DNA of 64,000 nucleotides from Dichetophora obliterata (Eukaryota; Arthropoda; Insecta; Diptera; Sciomyzidae). Under the pieces are notes generated by a model, which saw nothing but the letters and a program-made list of their open reading frames with translations, had not been told where the DNA came from and searched no databases. A program made the position numbers and the translations under genes. Each line of letters starts with the position of its first letter. The stretch's first letter is position 1. Shown piece after piece: positions 23,131 through 35,218 of this stretch. The stretch is from contig OY986438.1 in the NCBI GenBank assembly GCA_963920525.1, forward strand, positions 132,006,420-132,070,419. The letters are read 5' to 3'.

Positions 23131-23781
23131 AATTGAGTGATTGTCTATTTATGCGTTTCGCCTAATTTTATTGTCAAATAAATACATTACGAGTAAAGGT
23201 TATTGTAAGTAAAATAATTTTTTTTTAATTTTTATTGTTCATAAGTAGAGCTAGGAATTTCATGCGCTAAAAAACCGAAAATATATGCATATAAAATGCA
23301 CTTAAAACTCTGAAATATGCGCTAAAAACAGGTAAAATATAAAATTAAAAATATTTTTCTTATATATTATTATTAGTTTATAATATTACATGCAATTCAA
23401 CAAAAAAGAAAACGAATTCATTTTTAAAATACATATAAAATTTATTTATCAAAAAAGACAAAAATATTAAGTGAACTATGAAATATGAAGTAATCATTTT
23501 AAGTTATCTTTTTCCCAAAATGTGTCGCACTAAATTTAAATGGTTGCAAATCAAAAAAAAAAGCAAAAACATGCAAAAACCACGTGAATTTTTTGTAAAA
23601 TATGCAAAAATATGCGATTGCCATTTTAAAGGAAATTTCATGATTCGTAAAGATAACTTAACCAATTCTATTTTAAGATGCCTAGTAAACACATGCATTT
23701 GCATAAAATTTTAAGGCCTATTCAAGTGTGAAATCAGGTGTTTTGAGAAGGAATACAAAAAGTACAAAGACCGTTGAAACG

Positions 23782-23920
23782 GAATACATTAGTTTGCTTG
23801 GTACAATAAAACCAGATAGGCTCATGACTAAGAGTGCAACCGTCGATACTGTTTAAAAACAGAATACATTAGTTTGCATGGTACAATAAAATAAGGTAGA
23901 CTCATGACTAGACAGCGGAT
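23782..23920. repeat. 80-bp tandem duplication
   Basis: GAATACATTAGTTTGC...GGTACAATAAAA...TAGRCTCATGACTA occurs at 23782 and again at 23862 with few differences. Confidence 0.7.
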
Positions 23921-24109
23921 TTTTTTGCAGAAAATATTATTTCTCAAAATAGGTGTTTTAACGGTCCTTATAAGGGAGTCCAATACCGGCAGCTTTTCTC
24001 AGTCCCGGGATAATGGGGATTGAAAATTTCAATCCCGGGATATCAGGATTATTTCAAAGTTGAAAAATTTAAGAAGTAAACAATTCAAAACAATTTTTAT
24101 TATTTACTA

Positions 24110-24970
24110 GCTGAAACCCGACGCGTTGCTGCCACGCCCCCGTAGCTAAACTTCCATAAAATGTCATCAGTGAACCTGCATATGGAAATTGAGTTCGAAT
24201 ACTGAATTCCGAGACTGTGCGGTCAATAACTCCAAAACTATTCGATATCGCAAATTTGGGATGTATGAGAGATTCAACACCCATAAAATGTTATCAGTAA
24301 AACAGCACGTGTAAATTGTCGTCGAAAACAGAATTTTGAGACTGTGCGAATTGTAACATAGAAGCTATTCAAAATCTCAAATTTCGGTTGTATGTGAGGT
24401 GCCACTCCCCCTTTACCAACGCCCAAAAAATGTATAACGGTACGTGTAAATTGAGGTCGAATACCAAATTCCATGGCTGTGCGAACTTTAACTCAAAAGC
24501 TATTCGATATCTCAAATGTTGGTTCTATGGGATGTGCCACGCCCCCTTGTTGAACACCATACAATGTTATCAGTTAAACTTCAATCATCAGAATGCTAAA
24601 TTCCGTGGATGTGCGGTCTATAACTTCAAAGCTATTCGATATCTCAAATTTGAGTTGTATGGAGGTGCCACGCCCCCTTGTCCAACGCCCATAAAATATT
24701 ATCAGTAAAACAGAACGTGTAAATTGTCGTCGAATACAGAATTCCGAGACTGTGCGAATTATAACGCAAAAGCTATTAAAAATCTCACATTTGGGTGGCA
24801 TGGGAGGTGCCACGCCCCCTTTCCCAACGCCCATAAAATGTTATCAGCACGTGTGAATTGTCGTCAAATACCAAATTCCATGGCTGTGCGAACTATAATT
24901 CAAAAGCTATTCGATATCTCAAATTTGGGTTGTATTGGAGGTGCCACGCCCCCTTGTCCAACGCAGTCCG
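24110..24970. repeat. Tandem array, about 135-bp unit, six to seven copies
   Basis: GCCACGCCCC(C/T) recurs at 24131, 24408 (variant), 24535, 24667, 24809 and 24943, spaced 127-142 bp, with a degenerate copy near 24270. Each unit runs CAACGCCCATAAAATGTTAT, then GTGTAAATTGTCGTCGAATAC, then CTGTGCG, AAAGCTATTCGATATCTCAA and TTGTATGGGAGG. Overlapping frames open on both strands because the units share codon-length-compatible indels, not because they are genes. Confidence 0.85.
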
Positions 24971-25094
24971 CGCTAGAACTAAAACCTGCGCATGAATGCA
25001 AACAACCAATTTGGAAAGTTACATCGCGATCGGATGAATGGTGTAGAAATGTATTCAGGACACACAAACACACAAACAAAACAACAAACGTACA

Positions 25095-25660
25095 CTTTTA
25101 AAGTAAAATTTAAGAGTCTCCAAAGACTTTTATTTTCCAAAAAATTTTGTATAAGTCTTGAAAGGCGTTTATTTTAAAAAGTTATTTTTTAAGGTCTTCC
25201 GAGACTTTTATTTTCTTAAAGTCTTAATAAAAGTCTTACAATAAAAAACTTCGAATAAAATTAAAAATATGTTTATTTATGAATTGCTTTCAGAAACCAA
25301 TTGATTCCTCCGATTGGTTTTCTTAATCTTGTCGGCTATTGGAAAGATTTATATTCAACAAATAAATAACATACAATCCTTTTTTTTTAAAAAAAGTCTT
25401 TAAAACAGACTTTTATAAAATAAATGTATTCAAGGACTCTAAAAATAAACTTTTTTAAATAAAAGCCTTAAAGACTTTTAAAATATTTTTATAATTTAAA
25501 AGTCTTCAAAGAACTTTAATTTTGATTATATTTGATAAAAGTTAAAAATAACTATCAAATATATTTTTTATATAATAAAAGTTTGTTAGGACTCTTATTT
25601 CAGAGACTTTTCAGAAAAAAGTTATAAAAGTCTCAGCCTCTGCTTGAAACCAAAAAATGT
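25095..25660. repeat. Region crowded with AAAGTCTT / AAGACTTT words
   Basis: More than fifteen variants of AAAAGTCTT or its complement lie in 560 bp, in both orientations. This is like the word-rich ends of non-autonomous DNA elements elsewhere in the window. The boundaries are not defined. Confidence 0.5.
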
Positions 25661-26741
25661 AAATTAATTCATTTAAAAAGAATAAAAAAAAATAGACAAA
25701 ACGAAACTCATTAAAGGTACTCACAATTGCTTTGTTTTCAGTGTAGTTAAAAAAACCCTTGGTATTGATATATTATACTTAACCGTGCGGTTTTTATATT
25801 ATTTGTTGTTTTACACGAAATTTCTAAAAAATAGCCAGATGATATGTTTAACGAACGTGGTTTTTAAAGTTCCATAAACAACTAATCGGTTGCCAGTTAT
25901 TTTATAATTACAAAATTGGAAGAAGCTCAAAATGCTAGTTAAACTTTTTTATGCCATATATTTATAAAATATATCAAATTCGAAAGTTAATTTATTTGCA
26001 TAGTAATAAAAAGCTGTAAAGGGATGTTCCCAACCACAAATTTTTTTAAAGGGCGCTCATAATTGTAGTTTTCAACTATGGCAAAAAAACCTCTATACCA
26101 CACAATTGTGAATACCCTTATTGTTAATAAAAACAAAAAACAATTACATAATATTAATAACTAGCAAATGAACACTAGATTGCATTCATTTTAAGAACAA
26201 AAATAAAATACAGAACAGTTTAATATATTGTTATACTTAATATAACAATGTTAACCATTTTTTTCATGTTATCTTTTTTGTGTTTGAGGCAAATTAAGAT
26301 AGGAAACTACTTTTCAAAATTAAATTTTTTGTACTATTTTTAAAGTAAAACATTAGCTGATCAACGCGTCTTATTTTTAATTAGAGAGTTTCGTTCGGAT
26401 ATTATAACAATTATAACCCGATGATGAGAAGCACCTTTCTGAATCCATGCTAGTTGGAGAAATAGTTGAATGATAATCGTAAGCAATTTGTAAGTTTCGA
26501 TCAAGATTGCATTCACCACAAAATAAAATTATTTCCTAAGTCAAAATATCTTTTCTAGCTAATTCTATATTCATATCAACTTAAAATGAAATGGTTGCAT
26601 TTACACAATTATTTGTAATAGGAATTTTTTTATTTAAAAATCCCAAGATCCCGGAAAGAAAATCCCGGGATTTAAAGAGGCTTTAATCATCCGGTATCCC
26701 GCGATCCCAAAATCTGAGATTTCGGGATTTACTTCCCTAGT

Positions 26742-27780
26742 TCTTACCTATATATTCCTTTATAGTATAGAGTTTACTAAAGTTTTTTACATATTGTAGT
26801 AAACTATTTGCAAAGGATATGCAAAAAATTTTCAACTTGAAAAAGTCTAAAATATCAGTTTTCATTGCAATCATTTAAAGGTATTTTTTGAATATCTAAC
26901 AACAGTTGCGTTATGTTTTCTTTTATACGTGTTTTTTTAAAGAGTGTGTGTAATAATTACAATATACTTTTTTATAAATATACTGAACTAGTAGGCCACA
27001 GATAAATAATAAGAGAGTGAATGAATTCTATGAGAAAAAATGAGACAAAAAAATTAACAAATATTATTTAAATAACTACCTATGTTAAATTATGATATTA
27101 AACAGTGGAAAACGGAGTCATTCAAGTTTCAACAATAGCGATGATATCAGAGTCATGAGAACAAGAAGCGTTATAAAAATACAGGGAGCAATTTTTTGGA
27201 GGTTGAATAGATGGTTGAATAATACTCTCTGCACATGGGTATTATTAATCATGATTTTTTTTTTTTTTTTGATTCTCCCGGAGGTAAAAAATCTTCCAAA
27301 GATATGTATACCCGAGCTATACGCATGCACGATTTACATTCTAGATCCTGCCCGGATCAGCCGGGACAGACAGAATGCACCTACGTACTAAAACATACCC
27401 CTATTGGTAATTAGGTGTTTCCACTAAGCACATTAATTGGCTATTTTAAAAATTTAATATATACGTGCATTATATACGTGCATAAAACGTGCATTTAAGA
27501 ATATTTGATTCTATATAAATAAGTAGCATCGAATTAAATAAAACACTACTCATTTTAACTGGTTTGCGCCTATTGTCCAACCCAAGGACTTACGTGGAAA
27601 TGAGATAAATCTCATATCCTTCAAATCAAATTCCTAATTAGGTGGATATGAATTTGGGCCAACGCAGACATAAACTTGTGTGGAAAAGAGACATACTCTG
27701 GCACACCAATCCAGGTGATAGTGTGAGTTCAGTCTCATTTCAAATCAGGAAGCCACGTGGGCACGTAAATAACAATTCGA
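26742..27780. other. AT-rich interval, nothing supported
   Basis: There is a T16 run at 27256-27271 and a short GC-richer patch near 27340-27380 (GCCCGGATCAGCCGGGAC). A repeated ATACGTGCAT word occurs at 27463-27496. There is no coding content. Confidence 0.4.
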
Positions 27781-27799
27781 TTGTAAATAAAAATATTGA

Positions 27800-29246
27800 G
27801 TAATTAAAAAGCAAGTTTTAAAAACGATTCATATTTGATGGTGTTTCCTTTATAAAACATAATATCGAGACAAAAAGGAGAGACAGAACAATCTCAACTA
27901 CCGATATTACATTGTTATAAAACTGCGTTATGTATAATAGGATGAAGTAAAATTGATTTAATTATTTAAATGTAATATAATTTTCCGTTTTAAGACGTCT
28001 ACCGAATCAGAAAAATTAATCACGTAAAAGTTATTATTGAAATCACTGCACATACATCGTAAAGGATTAGGAAGAGCGTAATTAGAATTGCACTGACTCA
28101 ATTTGAAAAACATAAAATATCTAGTTCCTCTCCATGGGCTGTTAAAATTTAGATCTGAGATGAGATATTCCGAATTAATCCCGCCACGAAGTTATTTATA
28201 CAGAAACCTGACATTAAGCATCATTCTTCTGCTTCTTAGGGAAGGTACTAAAACAATCTTAAGGTGTATATCATACGATGGAAACATAATATAGGGATTC
28301 CAACGACTATGACGTAAAGCAAAAAGTAAAAACTGTTTTTGAACGGATTCTATGGCGTCGATGTAGACATTTTATTGTGGGTTCCATATAACTGATGCAT
28401 ATTCAAGAATTGGCCTTACGAGAGAGGTATATAATAATTTAGTAGTAAAAGAATCACTGAATTTTTTAGCCCATCTTTAAATGAAACCAAGGACTCCTCT
28501 TGCCTTATTTATCAGATTGAGATTGAAGCGTGGAGATTGAAGCGAAGTTTTGAATCCATAATAACACCAAGATCGAGAAAACTGTAAACTATTTCTAAGT
28601 TAGTGTTATTTATAGTGTCATTTATGTTATTAGCAGATCTACGCGAGAATGTCATTTGCTTGCATTTTTTTAAGTTAAGATTTAATATGTTTAAGCTACA
28701 CCAGTCCACTAGTCTATTTAGATCAGATTGTAAAAGATGTCGTTCTTCGGGTAATTTGTAACAAAGAAAAAGTTTCACGTCGTCAGCGTACGTTAAGATG
28801 TTACAGTGCTTTATTAACGAAGGAAGATCATTAATGAATAGTAAAAACAAAACCTGTCCAAGATGACTGCCCTGAGGAACGCCAGAAGTGACCGAAATAC
28901 TTTTTTAAAGAGAATTCTTAAATAAAATCTATTTAGTACGTCTAGATAAATACGAATAAATACGAAGGAAACCCAAAAAAGTGGAGTTTTTTCAAAAGAA
29001 GATTATGATTAACACTGTCGAAAGCTTTGCTTAAGTCCGTATAAATAACATCAGTCTGCAGTCCCAGAGTAAAACCATTTATAACACGCGTAGTAAACTC
29101 TAAAAGGTTTGTTGTAGTAGACTTACCCTTCAGAAAACCATGTTGAGGGATATAAATGGTAAAAGACACGGAGTGGGTTAATTGATCAGTTATCATTTTC
29201 TCAAATAACTTAGGAATTGCACTTAATTTTGCAATACCTCGTTAGT
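27800..29246 (-). pseudogene. LINE reverse transcriptase (CR1/jockey group), copy C, 5'-truncated
   Basis: On the minus strand the similarity begins abruptly at 29246 (RGIAKLSAIPKLFEKMITDQ). It proceeds through PQHGFLKGKSTTTNLLEF, VIYTDLSKAFDSVNHN (motif A Asp present) and SGVPQGSHLG..LFLLFINDL (28890-28820). YADDVKLF (catalytic DD present) and WCSLNILNLNLKKCK come next. After a stop and frame changes it continues LYTSLVRPILEYASVIW, then RGTRYFMF and PNPLRCMCSDFN near 28030. All catalytic residues survive, but several frameshifts and stops break it. The tail beyond 27958 is untranslated. It is better preserved than copy B. Confidence 0.83.
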
Positions 29247-29309
29247 AAGACACATTCTTTTTAAATTTATAGCTATCACTTCTTTATTTAACACCTAATT
29301 GTGTGTGTC

Positions 29310-29515
29310 TTTTTCAATTCCAGATGGCTGTCACAATTTGGTGACTTAGCCTATAAATGTACAAATAGCTTAACGAAAATTTAGGACCCTCAAAATTATT
29401 TTGAATCAACCACTGATTGGGACAGAGGTTTGGGGTGGGTCTGTTTGACAGAGAATGTTTAAAATATACTAGTATCGTCTGTGGTCGAAATTCGACCAAC
29501 TTTCTGAAATATCAA
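29310..29515. other. Interval without gene
   Basis: A 61-codon open stretch on the minus strand (29499-29314) has no recognisable features. It lies between the truncated LINE and a repeat block. Confidence 0.35.
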
Positions 29516-29519
29516 TCGC

Positions 29520-31010
29520 TTTTCTCATTCTGAGGCATTGACCTTGCCTTAAGAAAATGTGTTGTATAAGAAAATTTTAAGTTTCGAGAGAAAGCAACAG
29601 TTTTCGAGACATCGTCATAACTTTTGTGTCAAAATTTTTCAAAATTTACGATTTGTAAAATAAAAAAATGTACTATAAAAAAATGCTTATTGTAGGGTAT
29701 CCGTAAGAGATAGTGAAGAATGTTTTTCCTACATTGTATTAATATCTAGAATTTCCACCTACGCATCATTGTTCTTCCATTTCTTATAGTTTAGGTCTTA
29801 CTTCAGAAATATTCTTTCAATGCTCATATCTTAGGTCAAAGGTCACATAGCTATTCAGTGAACTTCTTCTCCCTACTCTAATTTATTTGAAAAAATATCA
29901 AAATCGGTTTAGATAAATGTAAGAACTGTTTCTCTTACGCCTATTTTTATATATAACGAAATGGCTTAAAACATAGATTTGTGTATATAACTTTGGAGTG
30001 GTTTGAAATATATAAAAATTGTTTTTCCCAGAAATTATTTTTTAAGCTGTAGAACTTTGTAGAAAAACAACATTTTGAAAAATTTAATTTTCATAAAAAA
30101 AAATAAAAGTTTTTTGATTTTCGATGATAGAAACATTTTTTTGCATTATGTGTCAAAATGAAGCAATATTTGCTCATAAATGATATGTCATATGAAAGAG
30201 TGAGAAAATAGAAAATTTTATAAGAAAAAAAATTCCAACAACAAAAACGTTTGGCCTATTTTTTGAGCAAAAACTGAATATTTTAGATGTATTTTTAAAA
30301 CCATACAAAATATTGAATTGGTGAGATAACGGTCAATCTTTTCTTAGTGCTCCAAAGTTAATTAATTGATCTTTCAGTCAAAGAAAATTTCATGAAAATC
30401 GATTGAAAAATGGCAAAGATATTTGCTTGCAAATTCAAAACTTGAAATTTCAATCGTTTTTTTCTCATTCTGAGGCGATGACCCTGCTTCAAGGAAATAC
30501 CTTTTACTGAGAAAATCTACATTTTTTTAAGATATCTCAATAGTTTTGATGTCATTTTAACGGTTTTTTTCATAGTAACATATTTAACATAATAATAACA
30601 TGTTATCCGAGAAAAGTATTACCAAAAAAGCTTTCGTATACCGTTATATTTCTGAACCAAGGACGTTTCATACAAAAATACGTTGTACTGAAAACATCTA
30701 TAGTTTTCGAGCAATAACAATAATTTTTATGTCAAAATAACGGAAATTGTTCATAATCTGCTATTTGTGAGAAATTTTACCATCATAATATATATTCACA
30801 CTTTTAACATAAAAAATGCTTATTGTAAGGTATCCGTAAGAGATGGTGCAATATGTCGCAAGTATTTTTTGCACACCTTATCAATGTCTAAAATTTCCTC
30901 TTACATTATATTCTTCCATCTGTTACAGTTTAGGTTTTATTTAATAAATGCTCTTTTAACTCTCATATTGCAGGTTGAAGGTCACCAATCTTAAATGTAA
31001 TCATACTGTG
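29520..31010. repeat. Diverged direct duplication, about 0.9-1.1 kb offset
   Basis: TTCTCATTCTGAGGC at 29524 recurs at 30461. AAATGCTTATTGTAGGGTATCCGTAAGAGAT-type sequence at 29683 recurs at 30821. TTCTTCCATYTSTTA(C/T)AGTTTAGGT and the following CTCATAT...AGGTCA recur too. The order is kept but the offsets differ (about 937 and 1139 bp), so one copy carries extra sequence. Function is unknown. Confidence 0.65.
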
Positions 31011-31543
31011 CAGCCAGATCTTTCATTTGATACCTCATTCACTATTCTAACACTTCTTAGCCCTGAGATTCCTTATTAAAAATAATACAAACTTTCAACG
31101 TCAATATTTCGGGACAGAAGTCATAAATTTAAAATCTAAAATGATTCTGCATATATAGGGCAAAGTACCTTTCGAACGATATAAGTTTCATTGCCCTTAT
31201 TCTAAAATTAATATCGAAAAAACGTACGACAACATTTGATATTTTCCTATTAATATTTAAGATTATATGATTAACGTATTATATTTTTACAGCATTCGAA
31301 AAGTGTGAATTTTACTTTCGTTTTTATTTTTTATTCCAATGCAAGCGCTTCTTTATATTAATTTAATAAAATAAGACTGTACGTCGTTTTAGATGTTTAA
31401 TTAACAAAAATATTTTATTGATATGCCTCTGAAATGAATTTTTTTTTGTTCGTTGCTTTTGACCAAAAAAAAACCTGAAACTCTTTTAAAAATTTATAAA
31501 TAATAGAAACTACAACATTAAACACGCACAAACACGAACACAT
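31011..31543. other. AT-rich interval, nothing supported
   Basis: I see no open frame or repeat structure worth naming. Confidence 0.4.
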
Positions 31544-31566
31544 ACACACACACACACACACACACA
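31544..31566. repeat. (CA)n microsatellite
   Basis: Eleven uninterrupted CA units are followed by more interrupted CACA-rich sequence to about 31640. Confidence 0.95.
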
Positions 31567-31880
31567 TACTCCCGGACATTCAAACTTACAGCCACATAGA
31601 GCCGCACACAAACCACTTTTACCCAAACACACACAAAAACATGAATATATGTACAAGTACAAAACAAACAAGTAAGCATTAAAAAAAGAATGAACTTCTT
31701 TTTACAGTATATATGAAATTTTATTTTATTTCTGCCCCAGCCTTTCTTTTTGTAGACCCTGAAACACTGACATTAAATTCAGTCCAGTAACGTATTCTCC
31801 AGGAAATTGGAAACATAAAATTTTATTTCTACACTTTTTAGCATTTTATTTTCTTCTCTCTTCATACTTTTCCACAAACT

Positions 31881-32099
31881 TTATATTTTATTTTTTTTTA
31901 GTTCTTTGCCATATTTGAATGTGTTTTGATTTCCGTTACTTAAATGCTTAACATTTTGCATGATAGTCTTTAAAATTGTTGCCAATTTTTCGGTTTTTCC
32001 TGTCGGCCAGGATGTTTGTTTTTGTATTTGGTTTATTAAATGGTCGCCTAACTTGATTCCCCGACGTCGAAACCATTCAGTGTTAAGTGGTTTTGCCAT
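31881..32099 (-). CDS. Unrecognised 72-codon ORF, possible host exon
   Basis: The ATG at 32099 is the first Met after an in-frame stop. The frame runs 72 codons to TAA at 31881 and is followed at once by AATAAAATATAAA, which could serve as a polyadenylation signal. The peptide is basic and mixed in composition (MAKPLNTEWFRRRGIKLGDH at the start, SWPTGKTEKLATIL mid-way). Unlike the AT-driven frames around it, it uses GC-containing codons evenly. It has no signal peptide, membrane segment or motif I can name. It may be a small gene, a first exon that splices internally, or chance. Nothing mobile-element-like adjoins it. Confidence 0.3.
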   Translation of the reverse strand: MAKPLNTEWFRRRGIKLGDHLINQIQKQTSWPTGKTEKLATILKTIMQNVKHLSNGNQNTFKYGKELKKNKI

Positions 32100-32109
32100 A
32101 TTGAGGTGA

Positions 32110-33750
32110 GACTCGGTGTCTTTATGCGGTGTTTATTTGGGTGAGTGGGTGTGTGTGTTCGTATGTTTGCATCCATGTTGTATGATTTTGCTCATGAGTT
32201 TGGCATTTGTAAAAAAATAAACATGCTCCGAAGTAATGTTTAGAAAAAACTTTTATGTATTTAAAGTTATCTGAAGGAAAGAAAACCTTTTCAAATAGCC
32301 AGAGGGTGAAATTTTATAGTTTTAAAAACTTTTCAACCTAAATGTTAATGTTAGGCAATTAACTTATTAAGGGATTTCTTTAAATCTTTTTATTCTTCCA
32401 GGTTTTGGACAAATGCACTAACGAAGTGTCAAACTTGTATCCTATTATCAACTTTAGAATCTATTTAGCGAACTAACTTTATTCACTTTATACTATAATC
32501 CCAATTGGAACTCAAAGCTCAAATCATTTTTTCAGGCTTAATATTGCTTTAGCTTGATTCAAAACAAATTTAATTTTATAAACATATGTTAAAACAAACA
32601 TGTGTGCGCATTAAAATTCTTTCCAATCAAGCCAATAAATCATACACTATTTGAATTCATTACTACAAAAATGTAACTAGAATTAAAATTGCTCCACTGG
32701 CGCAAAAATATAATATAAAATTTTCAAATCCAATTTTCTTTCATCCATCCTTGCAACTTTGTCGATTGCATCGTTTAATTTTCGCTTTGCAAATTTTTAA
32801 CACCTTGTGTGCAAAGCTTATAAATATCGACGGACACAAACTTTTTTCTGTCCAAAATGTTCTAAAAATCTAAATAGAACACAAACTGTTCGGCAAGTAT
32901 TTTTCACCTTACTTAAAAGTTTCTGCAACTAACACAAATTGTGTACAAAGAGATTTTCTAATCGAAGAAAGTTTGAAGTTTGAAAGTCACACCAGTTAAA
33001 TTTTGTTTAAAGGAGAAAAAATAATCAAATTAAAGAAGTAATAAAAAACTTCGGTAATTTCTTGAAATCAATGTTTTGTTATCTTGTAGAAAAAAAAAGG
33101 AAAATGAATGTGATACAGCGATTAAAAACAATTGATTCGATGAAATTTCATGCATATTTAAAAAAAAAAATCAATTCAACTTATACTCTCTTACCACTGA
33201 GCAAGTAAATGAAAAGAACTCTAACAGTATTTCTTATATGAATATAAGTATAAAAATATATAAAAATAAGTATAAAAATTAAATTGAATAAAACCTCCAC
33301 CAACAAGATGCAGGTAATGTAAGACATAAAATTTATAAAAGTCTTTCTTATAATAGATGGCATAAAAAAATTTTATTGGGCAACAACTTTAATTTGCTTC
33401 ATTGTAGGCTAATACAAATAAATTACAGAAAGTTCAGGACACTTCAACATGATGTATGCAACTATCTACATATGGCTTACTTTTTTTGTATGATATTTCT
33501 TTTATAACAATAGTAGTATAAAAGCATGTCCAACAGCAAGTCCTCCGCACACTTCTCTTTTGGGACCATTTACCGAAAGCACTTTCTTATCTCTTTAAAG
33601 CTGGATTTTTTTATTTAATTGGTTTTTGAAAAATAAAAATGTGCCAATTTAAATAACACTTTACGTATTGAAGCAGTGTTGAAAAGGTGTCGATTAAAAA
33701 AGTATTATTGTAAAAACCTAATATTGTTACTAATAAGTATCAAATATATT
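32110..33750. other. AT-rich interval, nothing supported
   Basis: A GT-rich patch lies at 32140-32170. There are no inverted termini, arrays or open frames beyond chance. Confidence 0.45.
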
Positions 33751-33754
33751 TTCT

Positions 33755-33962
33755 GTGCACACATTCAGGCTGAACATTTTTAAGAACTGTATGTCTTGTA
33801 AAAGTACTTTACAGTCAAAAAATAATTGCAGTTTGAGAAATACTGTGTGCGGAGCAGCATGCTTGCCTTTTATGTATTAAGATGTGCATACTTTTAGGCT
33901 GAACAGTTTGAAAGATATTGGGCACGAAGCAGCGTGCTGGCCTTTTATATATTAAGATATTC
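33755..33962. repeat. Imperfect tandem duplication
   Basis: GTGCACACATTCAGGCTGAAC...GCAGCATGCTTGCCTTTTAT.TATTAAGAT (33755-33885) is repeated in shortened form as GTGCATACTTTTAGGCTGAAC...GCAGCGTGCTGGCCTTTTAT (33886-33962). Confidence 0.6.
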
Positions 33963-34018
33963 GTAGGATGGACGGAAAAATAAGCATTTTGAAAAATTTA
34001 ATACAGCACAGGAAAGTT

Positions 34019-34792
34019 GATATCGTAACCTGCATGCCAAAACCATAAATGTGTTTTTTCATAGTTTTTGGGAAAACGAGTTTAAAGGTTTGAATGCTTC
34101 TGAGAATAGAATTTTTTAAACTTTCATTTACCGAATGGTAAGTATTTAGTGATTTAACAATAATTTAAAATTTGGCTGGCCTATCTCTTTCCGAAGGGAT
34201 TTTAAAACACATTCATTGTTATGGCATGCAGAAAAATTCCAATTTATACAACTTTCATGCTTACAAAGAATAGATTAATGTAGTATGAATGTAAAAGATC
34301 TGTTATTTATTGATACTTTGGCTTGCAGATATGTGGGCATTAGGTCCCTCAATCCCACAAAAATTCCAATTAATAAAACTTTTATGCTATAAAATATCGA
34401 GTTATGTGTAATATATATTATTTTTGATACTTTTGCTTGCAGATATGTGGGCATTAAGTCTCTCGATTTATGATTTAAATTTGGTTAACCTACTTCACTC
34501 CTAAAGGATTTTAAAACTCATTCATTGTTTTGGCATCAACACAAATGACAATTTTGTTTAAATGCTTGTGCCAGAACAATGAATGTGGCAATTTCATTTT
34601 TTTTTTGGCATGATAAAAAATTAAAAAACACATTCACTGACTTAAAATTGTAGTTTTGTGGCAGATCTGATCCACATTCCTATTCCATATGTTTAAACAA
34701 TGTTCCTTATATAAAATTGTATCAGAAACAGCAATAAACACAAAGTTGAATTATTTTACATTCTTTGTTTTGGCATGCAGGTGACGATATAA
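34019..34792. mobile_element. Inverted-repeat element with internal copies of its terminal motif
   Basis: The left end GATATCGTAACCTGCATGCC(AAAAC) and the right end reverse-complemented TATATCGTCACCTGCATGCC(AAAAC) form an inverted repeat of about 35 bp. The right-end motif CATTCATTGTTNTGGCATGCAG also occurs internally at 34211 and 34520. A GCTTGCAGATATGTGGGCATTA phrase is duplicated at 34321 and 34435. There is no frame and no clear target duplication. Confidence 0.55.
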
Positions 34793-35024
34793 TCATTTCA
34801 TTTAATTCATTTTTTATAAACAACAATATTAAAATTATTTGAAATTTTATCGAAAATAAAAATCAACAACCAGTTTGCTTAACCCTCGCATGGTTAATGA
34901 TCCGATGGGCAGTGGATGGACTATGTCCTCTGGCCAGACGATATCAGACATGTGCCTTATTACAAAGGTATAGCATAGCATAGGAAGGTTAATGGTAGTT
35001 GTATGTTTCAGAGTATTTTTATTA

Positions 35025-35176
35025 GAGTGGAACGATTTTTTAACCTCACTGGAGTTACATATTTTTAAATACTCCTCACCACAAATTTTTCTGCGTCCTT
35101 AGTTTTTTGACGAGAAATTTTCAAAAAAATATGAAGCCGATAAAGATTTTTTGCTTCTACACATTTCGTTCCACTC
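35025..35176. mobile_element. 152-bp mariner-type MITE
   Basis: The termini GAGTGGAACGA and TCGTTCCACTC are exact inverses, each adjoining TA (35023-35024 and 35177-35178). That is the target duplication expected of the Tc1/mariner superfamily. The interior is AT-rich and non-coding. Confidence 0.8.
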
Positions 35177-35218
35177 TAATGTATATATAGATTTATATAT
35201 GTATGTATGCTTTGTATG

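Larger units (their letters stand above)
23973..26741. mobile_element. Candidate hAT-like element enclosing tandem arrays
   Basis: The left end (A)AGGGAGTCCAATACCGG and the right end reverse-complemented TAGGGAAGTAAATCCCG are both followed by CCCGGGAT words. The flanks GTCCTTAT and GTTCTTAC match at 6 of 8 bases. Inside lie the 135-bp array and an AGTCTT-word region, but no transposase. The match is suggestive only. Confidence 0.33.

Noticed and set aside
24388..25101. Overlapping 86-125-codon frames on both strands
   Set aside because: They arise from tandem repeat units, are open on both strands at once, and match no protein pattern.
27409..29300. AATTAGGTGTT inverted 1.9 kb apart around the LINE fragment
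   Set aside because: Eleven AT-rich bases at this distance are expected by chance, and no duplication or further similarity supports an element.
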